In this document: in pieces, positions 1 through 7,855 of the stretch
Layout of the letters: each line of letters starts with the position of its first letter
How positions within the stretch are numbered: position 1 is the stretch's first letter
Source: Flavobacteriaceae bacterium
GTDB taxonomy: Bacteria > Bacteroidota > Bacteroidia > Flavobacteriales > Flavobacteriaceae
Direction: 5' to 3'
Assembly (NCBI GenBank): GCA_029248405.1
Contig: JAQWJJ010000016.1
Span: 248,001 to 312,000, forward strand
DNA: 64,000 nucleotides
The notes under the pieces: generated by a model
The model's database searches: none
The model's input: only the letters and a program-made list of their open reading frames with translations
What the model was told of the DNA's origin: nothing
Position numbers and translations under genes: made by a program

Positions 1-520
1 CTGTTCCTAGGTGCTTTTGGACAAGCTCCGGGTACTCGCGAATAGCCTCTGATATCGAACAAAAAATAATGCCTTTTTTGGCTAAAGTATCTTTGAATGT
101 TGTGGCTACAGAAACAGAATCCATCACAATGTCTACGGCCACACCAGCAAGTTTTTTTTGCTCGTCAAGAGAGATGCCTAGCCTGTTGAAGGTGTCTAGC
201 AATTCTGGATCAACCTCATCAATACTGTCGTATTTTGGTTTTTTTGATGGCGCAGAATAGTATGATATATTTTGAAAATCCGGTTTTTCGTAGTGCACAT
301 TGGCCCATTCTGGCTCTTGCATTGCTTGCCATACTTTGAAAGCCTCAAGCCTCCATTGCGTCATCCACTCAGGTTCTTCTTTCTTTTCGGATATCGCCCG
401 AACGATGGATTCGTTGAGGCCTACTGGAAAAGTCTCGGATTCAATATCTGTGTAAAAACCGTACTCGTATTCCTTGGTTTCGAGTTCTTTTTTTAAATCG
501 TCTTCTGTAAATTTTCCCAT
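1..520 (-). CDS. sufB: Fe-S cluster scaffold SufB, N-terminal part (runs off left edge)
   Basis: SufB is the scaffold subunit of the SufBC2D complex that assembles Fe-S clusters in the cytoplasm. The reverse strand reads an open frame from ATG at 520 to the window edge, giving 173 residues. The N-terminus (MGKFTEDDLKKELETKEYEY), the stretch GFYTDIES and the later stretches EPEWMTQWRLEAF and PEWANVHYEKPDFQ are typical of Bacteroidota SufB. An AAAGGCG stretch lies about 7 bases before the start. The gene lies 17 bases downstream of the IscA/SufA-type gene on the same strand, the usual order at the head of a flavobacterial suf operon. The rest of sufB, and presumably sufC, sufD and sufS, lie outside the window. 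Catalytic residues of the C-terminal core cannot be judged. Confidence 0.95.
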   Translation of the reverse strand, partial: MGKFTEDDLKKELETKEYEYGFYTDIESETFPVGLNESIVRAISEKKEEPEWMTQWRLEAFKVWQAMQEPEWANVHYEKPDFQNISYYSAPSKKPKYDSIDEVDPELLDTFNRLGISLDEQKKLAGVAVDIVMDSVSVATTFKDTLAKKGIIFCSISEAIREYPELVQKHLGT

Positions 521-537
521 TTTGTTGCGCCTTTGTT

Positions 538-867
538 TTATAGTGAGAAACTCTCACCACACCCACAAGTCCTGTTGGCGTTCGGGTTATTAAATACAAA
601 TCCTTTGCCGTTTAATCCGCCGCTGTATTCAAGTACTGTTCCGACGAGATAAAGGAAGCTCTTTTTGTCTACTACAATGCGGATATTATTGTCTTCAAAC
701 AATTGATCTTGCCCTGCGACTTGTCGGTCGAATTTGAGATCATAAGACAAACCCGAACAGCCGCCACTTTTGACGCCAACGCGAACATAATCCGCTTCTG
801 GGTCAAATCCATCACCACGCATCAGTTGCGTGATCTGATTTTTCGCTGCTTCACTGACTTTTATCAT
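538..867 (-). CDS. IscA/SufA/HesB-type iron-sulfur carrier
   Basis: This 109-residue A-type carrier accepts Fe-S clusters from the SUF machinery and hands them to target apoproteins in the cytoplasm. The family's three conserved cysteines are present: C37 in GGCSGL, and C101 and C103 in CGCGESF at the C-terminus. The length is normal for HesB/IscA proteins. It is the first gene of the suf operon, 17 bases ahead of sufB, and a -7 promoter box lies about 27 bases upstream of its ATG. SufA, IscA and ErpA cannot be told apart from sequence alone, so no symbol is given. The suf context favours a SufA role. Confidence 0.95.
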   Translation of the reverse strand: MIKVSEAAKNQITQLMRGDGFDPEADYVRVGVKSGGCSGLSYDLKFDRQVAGQDQLFEDNNIRIVVDKKSFLYLVGTVLEYSGGLNGKGFVFNNPNANRTCGCGESFSL

Positions 868-893
868 CTAAATAGAGTCTTTCTAAATTACGG

Positions 894-901
894 CAAATAT
901 A
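894..901 (-). promoter_or_regulatory. Predicted -7 box of the suf operon
   Basis: The reverse strand reads TATATTTG, an exact match to the Bacteroidota -7 consensus TAnnTTTG. It ends 26 bases before the start of the A-type carrier gene. No convincing TTG -33 element lies 19-23 bases upstream. Confidence 0.5.
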
Positions 902-994
902 CTCTAATTCGCTTGTTTGGCCATAAGGCAGGCCATAATTTAAAGTTATTTTGGCAGAGAAAACCCCTATAGTTCGCTAGGTAAAAAAGGTAAA

Positions 995-2056
995 TTAGTT
1001 ATTTTGGAATACAGGGTTTTCAATAAAACTTTGATCAGACAGGCTCAAAAGAAATGCCTTAAGGTCTGATTTCTCCTCAGGACTAAGGTGGACACCACCG
1101 GTGGCCACATTTTTCATCAGTGGTGAGATGGTTTCCGAATAAACGAGCCCTTCGCTGTAATGATCAATGACTTCCTCTAGGGTGTTAAAGCGGCCATCAT
1201 GCATGTAGGGCGCTGTGAATGCTAAATTACGTAATGAGGGTGTTTTGAAAAGACCGTCATCTCTAGGATCCCCGGTAACAGCACCTAAACCACGGTCTGT
1301 AAAAAACTCATCCAATCCATTGTTGTGAAAGCGGTTGTCTGTCCAGAGTGGCGTATTGGGATTGCCATGACAATGGAAGCAATCCCCTCTCGATTCATCC
1401 AAAAAAATCGCAAGACCACGCTGTTCCTCTGGGGTAAGCGGAACCTGATCGGTCAGGTGACGATCAAACTTTGCATTGCTGCTGATCAATGTTCTCAAAA
1501 ACTGCGCAATCGCCTTGGAGACCCCTACAGAATCTATTTTGGTTGTGCCAAAAGCAGCGCTAAAGAGCTCCGGATATATCGGTGAGGCGTCAAGGCTTTC
1601 AGTGACATTTCGCCAAGTATTATTCATTTCAGTGGGATTCACCACAGGCTCAAAAATTTGATTTTCGAGTGTGGCCTCCGCACCATCCCAAAAAAATCGC
1701 TGTTCAAAATTCCAGGCGATGTTGAACAAGGGCATTGAATTTCGGGTGCCAACATCCCCCTCTGATCCAATGCTGTACTGCCGATTATCGGTAAAGGAGT
1801 TGCTGGGCAAATGACAATCGGCACAGGCTTGTGTTCCATTGGCTGATAAGATAGGGTCGTAAAATAATTTTTTACCCAAGGCGACCCCTTCAACTGATTG
1901 TGGATTGTCTAGAGGAATGACCGGCGGCAGTATGGAAGAGGCAAAAAACGCTGGAATGTCTAGGGGCATAGGGGTAGCGGTATACGCAGGCGCATCATCG
2001 CTCTGGCAAGACCACAGTGCGGTCAACACAACCCCTATGACAAGACATTTCTTCAT
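995..2056 (-). CDS. Dihaem cytochrome c peroxidase/MauG family lipoprotein (MbnH-like)
   Basis: This is a 353-residue periplasmic or membrane-anchored dihaem enzyme. It has a lipoprotein signal with Cys17 (LTALWSC) and two haem c sites, CADCH (78-82) and CFHCH (226-230). The block APYMHDGRF near residue 285 supplies the Met typical of the high-potential haem region in this family. The family includes hydrogen-peroxide reductases (CcpA), MauG and MbnH, and MbnH oxidises a tryptophan of its partner MbnP to kynurenine. The gene starts 4 bases after an MbnP-type gene, so the MbnH role is favoured over plain peroxide detoxification. That assignment is an inference from the pairing. It is the last gene of a probable five-gene operon reaching back to 7633. 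Confidence 0.88.
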   Translation of the reverse strand: MKKCLVIGVVLTALWSCQSDDAPAYTATPMPLDIPAFFASSILPPVIPLDNPQSVEGVALGKKLFYDPILSANGTQACADCHLPSNSFTDNRQYSIGSEGDVGTRNSMPLFNIAWNFEQRFFWDGAEATLENQIFEPVVNPTEMNNTWRNVTESLDASPIYPELFSAAFGTTKIDSVGVSKAIAQFLRTLISSNAKFDRHLTDQVPLTPEEQRGLAIFLDESRGDCFHCHGNPNTPLWTDNRFHNNGLDEFFTDRGLGAVTGDPRDDGLFKTPSLRNLAFTAPYMHDGRFNTLEEVIDHYSEGLVYSETISPLMKNVATGGVHLSPEEKSDLKAFLLSLSDQSFIENPVFQNN

Positions 2057-2060
2057 GAAT

Positions 2061-2855
2061 TTAGTCTGTTACCGTACCTAAAGAAAAAACACCGTTCGCG
2101 CCATTTTGGCTCATCAGTACTTGGGCATCGAAATTGGGCATCAACATCGTATACAGCTCATAGAGATTCCAGGTGTTTGGGTTTTTGAACCACTCAGCGA
2201 CATTCATTTTGACTTCAATGGTTGTGTTTTCGTCGATAGTCACTTGGCCAAGATTCACAAGGAATGAAGTGTCTTGAAGGGTGACAGGGGTGGTCGATGG
2301 GTCCGCTGCGCGAATGGTATGGTATTGAAAGTTAACTTCAGATTCAGGGATGGTTTGGGTGTTGATGTATTTGCCCTCCATACGCATAAAGTGGTAACCA
2401 CCACCAAGCATTGCTGGAACATTCCACCCGCCATCAGCGGAGTTTAAGAAAGCATAATCCAAGGCATTATCTTCATCGTCAAATCCAAATCGGAACGCAA
2501 CGGTATAGATCCCTTCGGGGATTAAAACATCTGGCGAGAACGACAATCCGAGTCCTTCTCGGGCATCAACTAAGTTATAGTCTCCCGCCGAAAATGATTC
2601 ACCTTGGGCATTGGTGAAGGTGATGTCTGAAATGAGATAAACAAGTTTAGACAGAGTGAGGGTCTCTCCATTGGCATTTGTCAGTGGGGTGACATCGAAA
2701 TCTGCATTAGCCAAAGGGGCACCGTCCCAATTCTGCGTCCAAATAAATTCTGGCGTAACCTCCTGAGCGACTCTATCGTCGTCGTCCTGGCAAGCGCTCA
2801 AAAACAATAAGGAAAGTGAAAAAATAGAGACTCGTGTTAGAACAGAAATGTTCAT
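2061..2855 (-). CDS. MbnP-family copper-binding lipoprotein
   Basis: This is a 264-residue lipoprotein (lipobox FLSAC, Cys22) followed by an acidic linker DDDD. Blocks typical of Bacteroidota MbnP relatives are visible: KLVYLISDITF near 70-80 and GGYHFMRMEGKY near 152-163. W144 sits just before the GGGYHFM block. In studied MbnP proteins a tryptophan is oxidised to kynurenine by the dihaem enzyme MbnH and copper is bound. W144 is a candidate for that residue, but this is inferred from position only. The neighbouring dihaem gene lies 4 bases downstream, and the 31-base gap upstream suggests cotranscription with the propeller lipoprotein. No methanobactin precursor or biosynthesis gene is visible, as is usual for the stand-alone MbnP/MbnH pairs of Bacteroidota. 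Confidence 0.8.
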   Translation of the reverse strand: MNISVLTRVSIFSLSLLFLSACQDDDDRVAQEVTPEFIWTQNWDGAPLANADFDVTPLTNANGETLTLSKLVYLISDITFTNAQGESFSAGDYNLVDAREGLGLSFSPDVLIPEGIYTVAFRFGFDDEDNALDYAFLNSADGGWNVPAMLGGGYHFMRMEGKYINTQTIPESEVNFQYHTIRAADPSTTPVTLQDTSFLVNLGQVTIDENTTIEVKMNVAEWFKNPNTWNLYELYTMLMPNFDAQVLMSQNGANGVFSLGTVTD

Positions 2856-2886
2856 AGAAATTAATTTTTAAGTTAATGAAGTTTAT

Positions 2887-4257
2887 TTATTCGATAAGGT
2901 AGATCAGAAAGTCTTTAAAGCCTTGGTTTTGTGTGCTATTGATGTCGTTACTCTCGGTATTCCCGACAACCATTATGGCATTCCCATTTTGGGCGGCAGA
3001 TTCGGAGAAGTCCAGTTGGGAGCCGCCGACGACAGTTTCAAAAAGAATGGCGCCATCAGGACTTACAACGAGACTCCAAGCATCGTTTTGGCCTAAATTT
3101 TGGGCAACATCACCATCGGCACTGCGTGATGAGCCTGTGATGAAGTAATTACCGTCAGCAAGCATGAATATGGCTTTGCCCGAATCAAACTCAGCACCGC
3201 CCAGACTTTTCTCCCACAATAAATCACCTTGAGGATTTATCTTTATCAACCATAAATCAGCATTACCATAATTATTGTTGACTTGCTGGTCTTGACTACG
3301 GGCATCTCCAACAATTAAAAAATTGCCGTCAGGTGTTGTTGAGAGGTCATAAGCACTGTCTATTTCACTGCCTCCATAAGAACGACTCCAAACCAGATCG
3401 CCTAGTGCATCAAGTCTGACCACCCAGAAATCATAACTTCCTTTGCTGTCCGTGATGTCAAAATCTTCACTCTCTGAGGAGCCAACAAGGAGATAGCCCC
3501 CATCATCAGTTTGGAGGGCATTATAGCAACGATCATTGTTGGATCCCCCGTAGTAGCGTTTCCAATAAAAGGCACCTTGGGCATCCATTTTGATGGCCCA
3601 ATATTCTCCGACCCCATGGGCATTGCCGCTCACAGAGCGGTCGTCATTACCTTGACCTCCACTTGCCGAAACATCAAAAAAGCCAATGGTCAATAAATCG
3701 CCTTGAGCGGTTTGAATGACCGACTGGGCTTGATCGCTGCCCGGGTATCCAAAATTCTGACACCACATTTCATTGCCTTGTGCGTCTACTTTGAGCATGT
3801 AGTAATCATGAAATCCGCCATTGCTTCCAGAGAAACAATTATCACTTCTGCTGTACCCTGAAAGCACATAACCACCATCTGTCGTTTTTGTGATGCCAGT
3901 GGCAATTTCATCCTCTGTCCCACCGTAAACTTTAGTCCATAAAACCGTGCCATTGGCACTCATTTTGACCAAACAATAGTCAGCGTCTGTAGTGTTTTTG
4001 ATGCCTGAAAAATCCCCATCATTACTATAGGTAGAGCCCACAATCATATAGTTGCCATCATCCGTAACGACGATATCTGTAGCCTGATCGATGCCGCTTC
4101 CACCAAAACTCTTGACCCATTGAAGCGATCCTTCAAATGTTGTCGGTGGGGATGGCGTGGACCCAGGATTATCATCATCCTTCTGACATCCGCCCATGAC
4201 CATGAGTCCCAGCCCCATTAAGAGGGTAAAAAAGCGATTGCGCAGGTCAGGAATCAT
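2887..4257 (-). CDS. Surface lipoprotein with propeller-like repeats
   Basis: This is a 456-residue lipoprotein (lipobox VMGGC, Cys24) with the low-complexity linker QKDDDN after the cysteine. The rest consists of about seven repeats of roughly 55-60 residues. Each follows the pattern GG(S/T)..D....(T)..DG.Y...G.S.S.DGD........D.W..K....G...W...(Y/L)GG, which is expected to fold as a beta-propeller. I recognise the repeat from many Bacteroidota surface proteins but cannot give it a biochemical function. It lacks a T9SS sorting domain and is presumably anchored by lipid instead. It sits 14 bases after the choice-of-anchor B gene and 31 bases before the MbnP-like gene, all on one strand, so it is probably part of the same operon. 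Confidence 0.75.
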   Translation of the reverse strand: MIPDLRNRFFTLLMGLGLMVMGGCQKDDDNPGSTPSPPTTFEGSLQWVKSFGGSGIDQATDIVVTDDGNYMIVGSTYSNDGDFSGIKNTTDADYCLVKMSANGTVLWTKVYGGTEDEIATGITKTTDGGYVLSGYSRSDNCFSGSNGGFHDYYMLKVDAQGNEMWCQNFGYPGSDQAQSVIQTAQGDLLTIGFFDVSASGGQGNDDRSVSGNAHGVGEYWAIKMDAQGAFYWKRYYGGSNNDRCYNALQTDDGGYLLVGSSESEDFDITDSKGSYDFWVVRLDALGDLVWSRSYGGSEIDSAYDLSTTPDGNFLIVGDARSQDQQVNNNYGNADLWLIKINPQGDLLWEKSLGGAEFDSGKAIFMLADGNYFITGSSRSADGDVAQNLGQNDAWSLVVSPDGAILFETVVGGSQLDFSESAAQNGNAIMVVGNTESNDINSTQNQGFKDFLIYLIE

Positions 4258-4271
4258 AGATGCAACATAAT

Positions 4272-5678
4272 TTATTGAACGACTAATTTTTTGCTGGTGT
4301 TACCGTTGATGGTCACAATGTAGACACCAGCTTTTAAAGCACTAACGTCCAAACTCGCTTCTTGTTGTCCAATGGGGTATTGCTCATGAACCAGTTGCCC
4401 TAAAATGTTGTGGATAAGAATCCCATTTACAGTGGTATTGTTGGTCTTGATTGATACAGCAGAATGCGCTGGATTAGGCGTCATGCTGAAATCAGACTTT
4501 TGAAGATCATTGGCCCCTAAATTAGCGGATTTGACAAGGGTAAAACCACCGCCGCCAGAAATGACAATATTGCCACTCTCGAAATAGGGGTAGACATTCC
4601 AGGTGCCACCAAATCCAGCATTATTGTTCGAAGGATAGGTGTCAAAATAACCGACTTCAGTCATGTTTTGATTGGCGATGTCAGAGATGTCTATCACCCG
4701 CATCCCTCCTTGGTAATTCGCCAAGTAATAAAGGTTGCCTTTGACATAGCCATTGTGGTCGATTGCAGCAATATTCCCAAAATATTGGAAGTCATAAAAT
4801 GGAGCATCAAGGTCTGATACGTCCGCAATTATCGAGCGGGTATTGAAACCAAAATCTAGTTCGTCTATTTCATCTCCTATAATAATGTGTGCCCGGTCTT
4901 CTGTCAGCCAGCTTTGGTGCGTGTAACTACCACTGCCATAACTCACTGTGGAAATCAATTGCGGATTGTTTTTGTTGGTGACATTGACGATCACAACCTC
5001 ATTTTCATTACTGGCAAAATAAATTTCTTGGCCCTGGTAGTCAGGATCTGGTCCGTCATAGACGATCACCTGTGCATCATGGGTATAGCCACTACCGGCA
5101 TAGCCTCCAGCAGCTTGGGGGTTCAGTGGATCTTGAATATTGATGAATATTGGCCCGCCATTGTAGGCCCCAGCACCTACGGCATAGGCAAAGCCCGTCG
5201 CTTCGTTAATCACGATATTATGAGCACTGCCGAATTCGCCAAAATGTACATCTTCGGTAAAAGTCTCAGGTGGATTGGCGACATTGCGCAAACGGGTCAA
5301 GTCAAAAACTTGCATTCCGTGTCCGCCAGCTTCACTCACAATAAAGGCATGGTTGTCATAAACTTTAATATCTCTCCAAATACTCGGGCTTGTGTGTGTG
5401 GGCAATTTTCCAAGATAAACAATCTCTACAGGATCAGAAATATCTATAAAAGCGGTCCCGTTATCTAACCCCACAAGTGCATATTCCTTGCCAGTTTGCG
5501 GGTCTGTCCAGCCCCATGAATCATTACCATCGGACGCATCCATCTGGCTCAAAAATAATTTGGATTGTAAGTCGTATCCGTCACATGGATAGCCAAATGA
5601 GACGCCACCTTCACAAGGAAATTGTGCTGCTAGGGAGACGCTAACGAGAATAGCGAAAAATGTAGAAAGTTGTTTCAT
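4272..5678 (-). CDS. Choice-of-anchor B family secreted protein with T9SS sorting domain (paralog 1)
   Basis: This is a 468-residue secreted protein. The start at 5678 was chosen because it begins with a clean signal peptide (MKQLSTFFAILVSVSLAAQ), while a longer frame to 5723 would add 15 residues before it and overlap the upstream gene. A propeller-like body of LVIVD-type repeats (roughly residues 20-390) includes NDSWGWTDP, GKEYALVGLDNGTAFIDIS and HDAQVIVYDGPDPD. The last 75 residues (from about SDFSMTPNPAHSAV) form a type A T9SS sorting domain ending KKLVVQ. The protein should cross the outer membrane through T9SS and be attached to the surface or released. The enzymatic or binding role is unknown. 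It is a close paralog of the next gene upstream, 41 bases away. Confidence 0.88.
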   Translation of the reverse strand: MKQLSTFFAILVSVSLAAQFPCEGGVSFGYPCDGYDLQSKLFLSQMDASDGNDSWGWTDPQTGKEYALVGLDNGTAFIDISDPVEIVYLGKLPTHTSPSIWRDIKVYDNHAFIVSEAGGHGMQVFDLTRLRNVANPPETFTEDVHFGEFGSAHNIVINEATGFAYAVGAGAYNGGPIFINIQDPLNPQAAGGYAGSGYTHDAQVIVYDGPDPDYQGQEIYFASNENEVVIVNVTNKNNPQLISTVSYGSGSYTHQSWLTEDRAHIIIGDEIDELDFGFNTRSIIADVSDLDAPFYDFQYFGNIAAIDHNGYVKGNLYYLANYQGGMRVIDISDIANQNMTEVGYFDTYPSNNNAGFGGTWNVYPYFESGNIVISGGGGFTLVKSANLGANDLQKSDFSMTPNPAHSAVSIKTNNTTVNGILIHNILGQLVHEQYPIGQQEASLDVSALKAGVYIVTINGNTSKKLVVQ

Positions 5679-5719
5679 GGTTGTGAGTTTTGTTAAAGGT
5701 GATGAGTCTATTTGAGTAA

Positions 5720-7633
5720 TCAATGAATAATAATTTTTTTAGTGACCATTTCGTTGATCGTCAAGAAATAAATTCCTGGGGTCAATGGCGTCACATCGAT
5801 CGTGAATGATTGGCTGTCCAACCCTTCGAATATCCGAATTTGCTTTCCAACGACATCAAACAAGCGCAGCGCGGTCAATGGCGCAAATGAATTACTGACC
5901 ACCAATGATTCTGATGCAGGGTTTGGCGCAATACTCAGGCTTTGGGCAAACAACGCATTCAAGCCAAGTTCCGCAACTGTCAGTTCAAAGGCACAAATGG
6001 AAGTGTTTTCTGAAACATCAGAAGCCGTGAATTCGATCACATAACTCCCGACGGATAATTCAGTCCCTGGGGCTGGCGATTGGCTCAGTATTGGGGCATT
6101 ATCACAGTTGTCGGAGGCAGAAACTTCGCCTGAGGCGATATAATCTGGAAGCGTATAAAACTCCTGCCCTGGATCGAAATTGACCATCATGTCATCCAAA
6201 CATATGATTTCGGGTTCTGTTCTGTCCAATACAATAACTTGAGTTGTACAGCTCGCTGAATTACCTGAAGGGTCTGTGATGGTTAGGGTCACACTAATGG
6301 GCCCACCCAAATCTCCGCAGTCAAATGTAGATTGAGAAATAGTGGCTGTAAAAAAACCGCTATTGTCACTTGAACCCCCGTCGATGTCGTTAGCACTGAT
6401 CGAGCCATTCCCCGAATTATCAAGTTCTAAGGTGTATGGGGAACAAACGGCTATAGGGTCAATATTATCCACTGAAGAGGAACGCACCAAAAAGAAACCT
6501 CCGCTTCGGTCATTGATATTGATATGGCCACTGCCAAAAAATGGATAGACATTCCAAACTCCATTGTAGTTGGCATTATTATTATTGGGATAGGTGTCAA
6601 AGAAACCGACTTCGGTCATGTTTTCATTGGCAATATCCGAAATGTCGATAACGCGCATTCCTGCTGAATAGTTTGCTAAATAATAGTGGTCTCCAACGAC
6701 ATAACCGTTGTGGTCAATAGAGGCTGTGGGGCCAAAATATTCGACATGAAATGAAGGATTGTCCAAATCAGTCACATCGGCAACAATGGCTCGTGTGTTA
6801 AAGCCAAAATTGGATTCGTCAATTTCATCACCGATGATGAAGTAATTGCGATCCTGGGTCAGCCACCCTTGATGGGTATAAGCCACGTTACTGTAAAGAA
6901 ACTCTGATATCAACTGTGGGTTGTTCTTGTCTGTTACATTGACAATAACCACTCGGTCTTCATTATTGCCAAAATAGATTTCCTGACCCTGATAATCTGG
7001 GTCAGGGCCATCATAAATTATGACCTGTGCATCGTGCGTATAACCGCCACCGGAATAACCACCGGCATCTATTGGATTGATGGGGTTTTGAATATTGATG
7101 AAATGAGCTCCCCCACCATAGGTGTTAGCCCCGACCACATAAGCGAACCCTGATGCTTCATTAATGACAATATTGTGCGCGCCGCCAAATTGATTAAAAT
7201 GTGCATCTTCGGTAAAGGTTACGGGTGGGTTAGAAACATTGCGCAAACGCGTCAAGTCGAATACCTGCATGCCATGCCCCCCTGCTTCACTCACGATGAA
7301 CGCGTGGTTTTGGTACACCTTGACATCACGCCATAAAGTTGATGAGCTGTGTGTTGGCAGCTTGCCAAGATAGACGGGACTGGTTGGTGTGCTGATGTCA
7401 ATAAATGCAGTTCCATTTTCTAGCCCCATGAGTACATATTCTTTGCCATCTTGAGGATCTGTCCAACCCCAAGAATCATTGGCGCCACTGGTGTCAAATG
7501 TAGATAACGGGATATGAGCCACTAGGTCGTAGCCGTTGCATGGGTAATCGCCAGCCATACCGCCGCTACAGGGTGTTTGGGCAGAAGCAATCAGGGCGGA
7601 AAAAGAAATGAATATTGTTAAAAAATGTCGCAT
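5720..7633 (-). CDS. Choice-of-anchor B family secreted protein with HYR module and T9SS sorting domain (paralog 2)
   Basis: This is a 637-residue secreted protein beginning with signal peptide MRHFLTIFISFSALIASAQ. Residues of about 20-390 are a propeller-like choice-of-anchor B/LVIVD body nearly colinear with the next gene, sharing for instance YDGPDPDYQGQEIYF and WRD-KVY-NHAFIVSEAGG. It then adds about 150 residues of Ig-like/HYR character (CTTQVIVLDRTEPEIICLDD, then GSYVIEFTASD) that paralog 1 lacks. A T9SS sorting domain closes the protein (SIAPNPASESLVV near 560, ending KKIIIH). It is the first gene of the operon, with a -7 box at 7685-7692. Duplication followed by gain or loss of the HYR module explains the pair. 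The function is unknown. Confidence 0.88.
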   Translation of the reverse strand: MRHFLTIFISFSALIASAQTPCSGGMAGDYPCNGYDLVAHIPLSTFDTSGANDSWGWTDPQDGKEYVLMGLENGTAFIDISTPTSPVYLGKLPTHSSSTLWRDVKVYQNHAFIVSEAGGHGMQVFDLTRLRNVSNPPVTFTEDAHFNQFGGAHNIVINEASGFAYVVGANTYGGGAHFINIQNPINPIDAGGYSGGGYTHDAQVIIYDGPDPDYQGQEIYFGNNEDRVVIVNVTDKNNPQLISEFLYSNVAYTHQGWLTQDRNYFIIGDEIDESNFGFNTRAIVADVTDLDNPSFHVEYFGPTASIDHNGYVVGDHYYLANYSAGMRVIDISDIANENMTEVGFFDTYPNNNNANYNGVWNVYPFFGSGHININDRSGGFFLVRSSSVDNIDPIAVCSPYTLELDNSGNGSISANDIDGGSSDNSGFFTATISQSTFDCGDLGGPISVTLTITDPSGNSASCTTQVIVLDRTEPEIICLDDMMVNFDPGQEFYTLPDYIASGEVSASDNCDNAPILSQSPAPGTELSVGSYVIEFTASDVSENTSICAFELTVAELGLNALFAQSLSIAPNPASESLVVSNSFAPLTALRLFDVVGKQIRIFEGLDSQSFTIDVTPLTPGIYFLTINEMVTKKIIIH

Positions 7634-7684
7634 AGCAGAAGCAGTTTAAATTACCCATAATACAGATTGCATTTATTGGGTGTC

Positions 7685-7692
7685 CAAATCTA
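7685..7692 (-). promoter_or_regulatory. Predicted -7 box of the anchor B/MbnPH operon
   Basis: The reverse strand reads TAGATTTG, an exact match to TAnnTTTG. It ends 51 bases before the ATG at 7633, giving a leader of about 45 bases. No clear -33 TTG is visible. Confidence 0.4.
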
Positions 7693-7823
7693 ATAAAATA
7701 ATGTGGATGATTATGTTAAGGCCCTCTTATAATTGCGCCCACAGCAGAGAATCCAATTGATTTAAAGCGCATTTTCGCCTCTATATATCTCCTAAGACTG
7801 CTGCTATTGCCCCGCAGATTATG

Positions 7824-7831
7824 TAACTTTG
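7824..7831 (+). promoter_or_regulatory. Predicted -7 box of thiL
   Basis: TAACTTTG matches TAnnTTTG exactly and ends 24 bases before the thiL ATG. A TTG lies at 7807-7809, but its 14-base spacing is shorter than usual. Confidence 0.45.
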
Positions 7832-7855
7832 TAGCGCGATCAAAAACACGAAACA

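Noticed and set aside
4887-5468. Open frame of 193 codons on the plus strand
   Set aside because: It is antisense to the first choice-of-anchor B gene and has no recognisable features.
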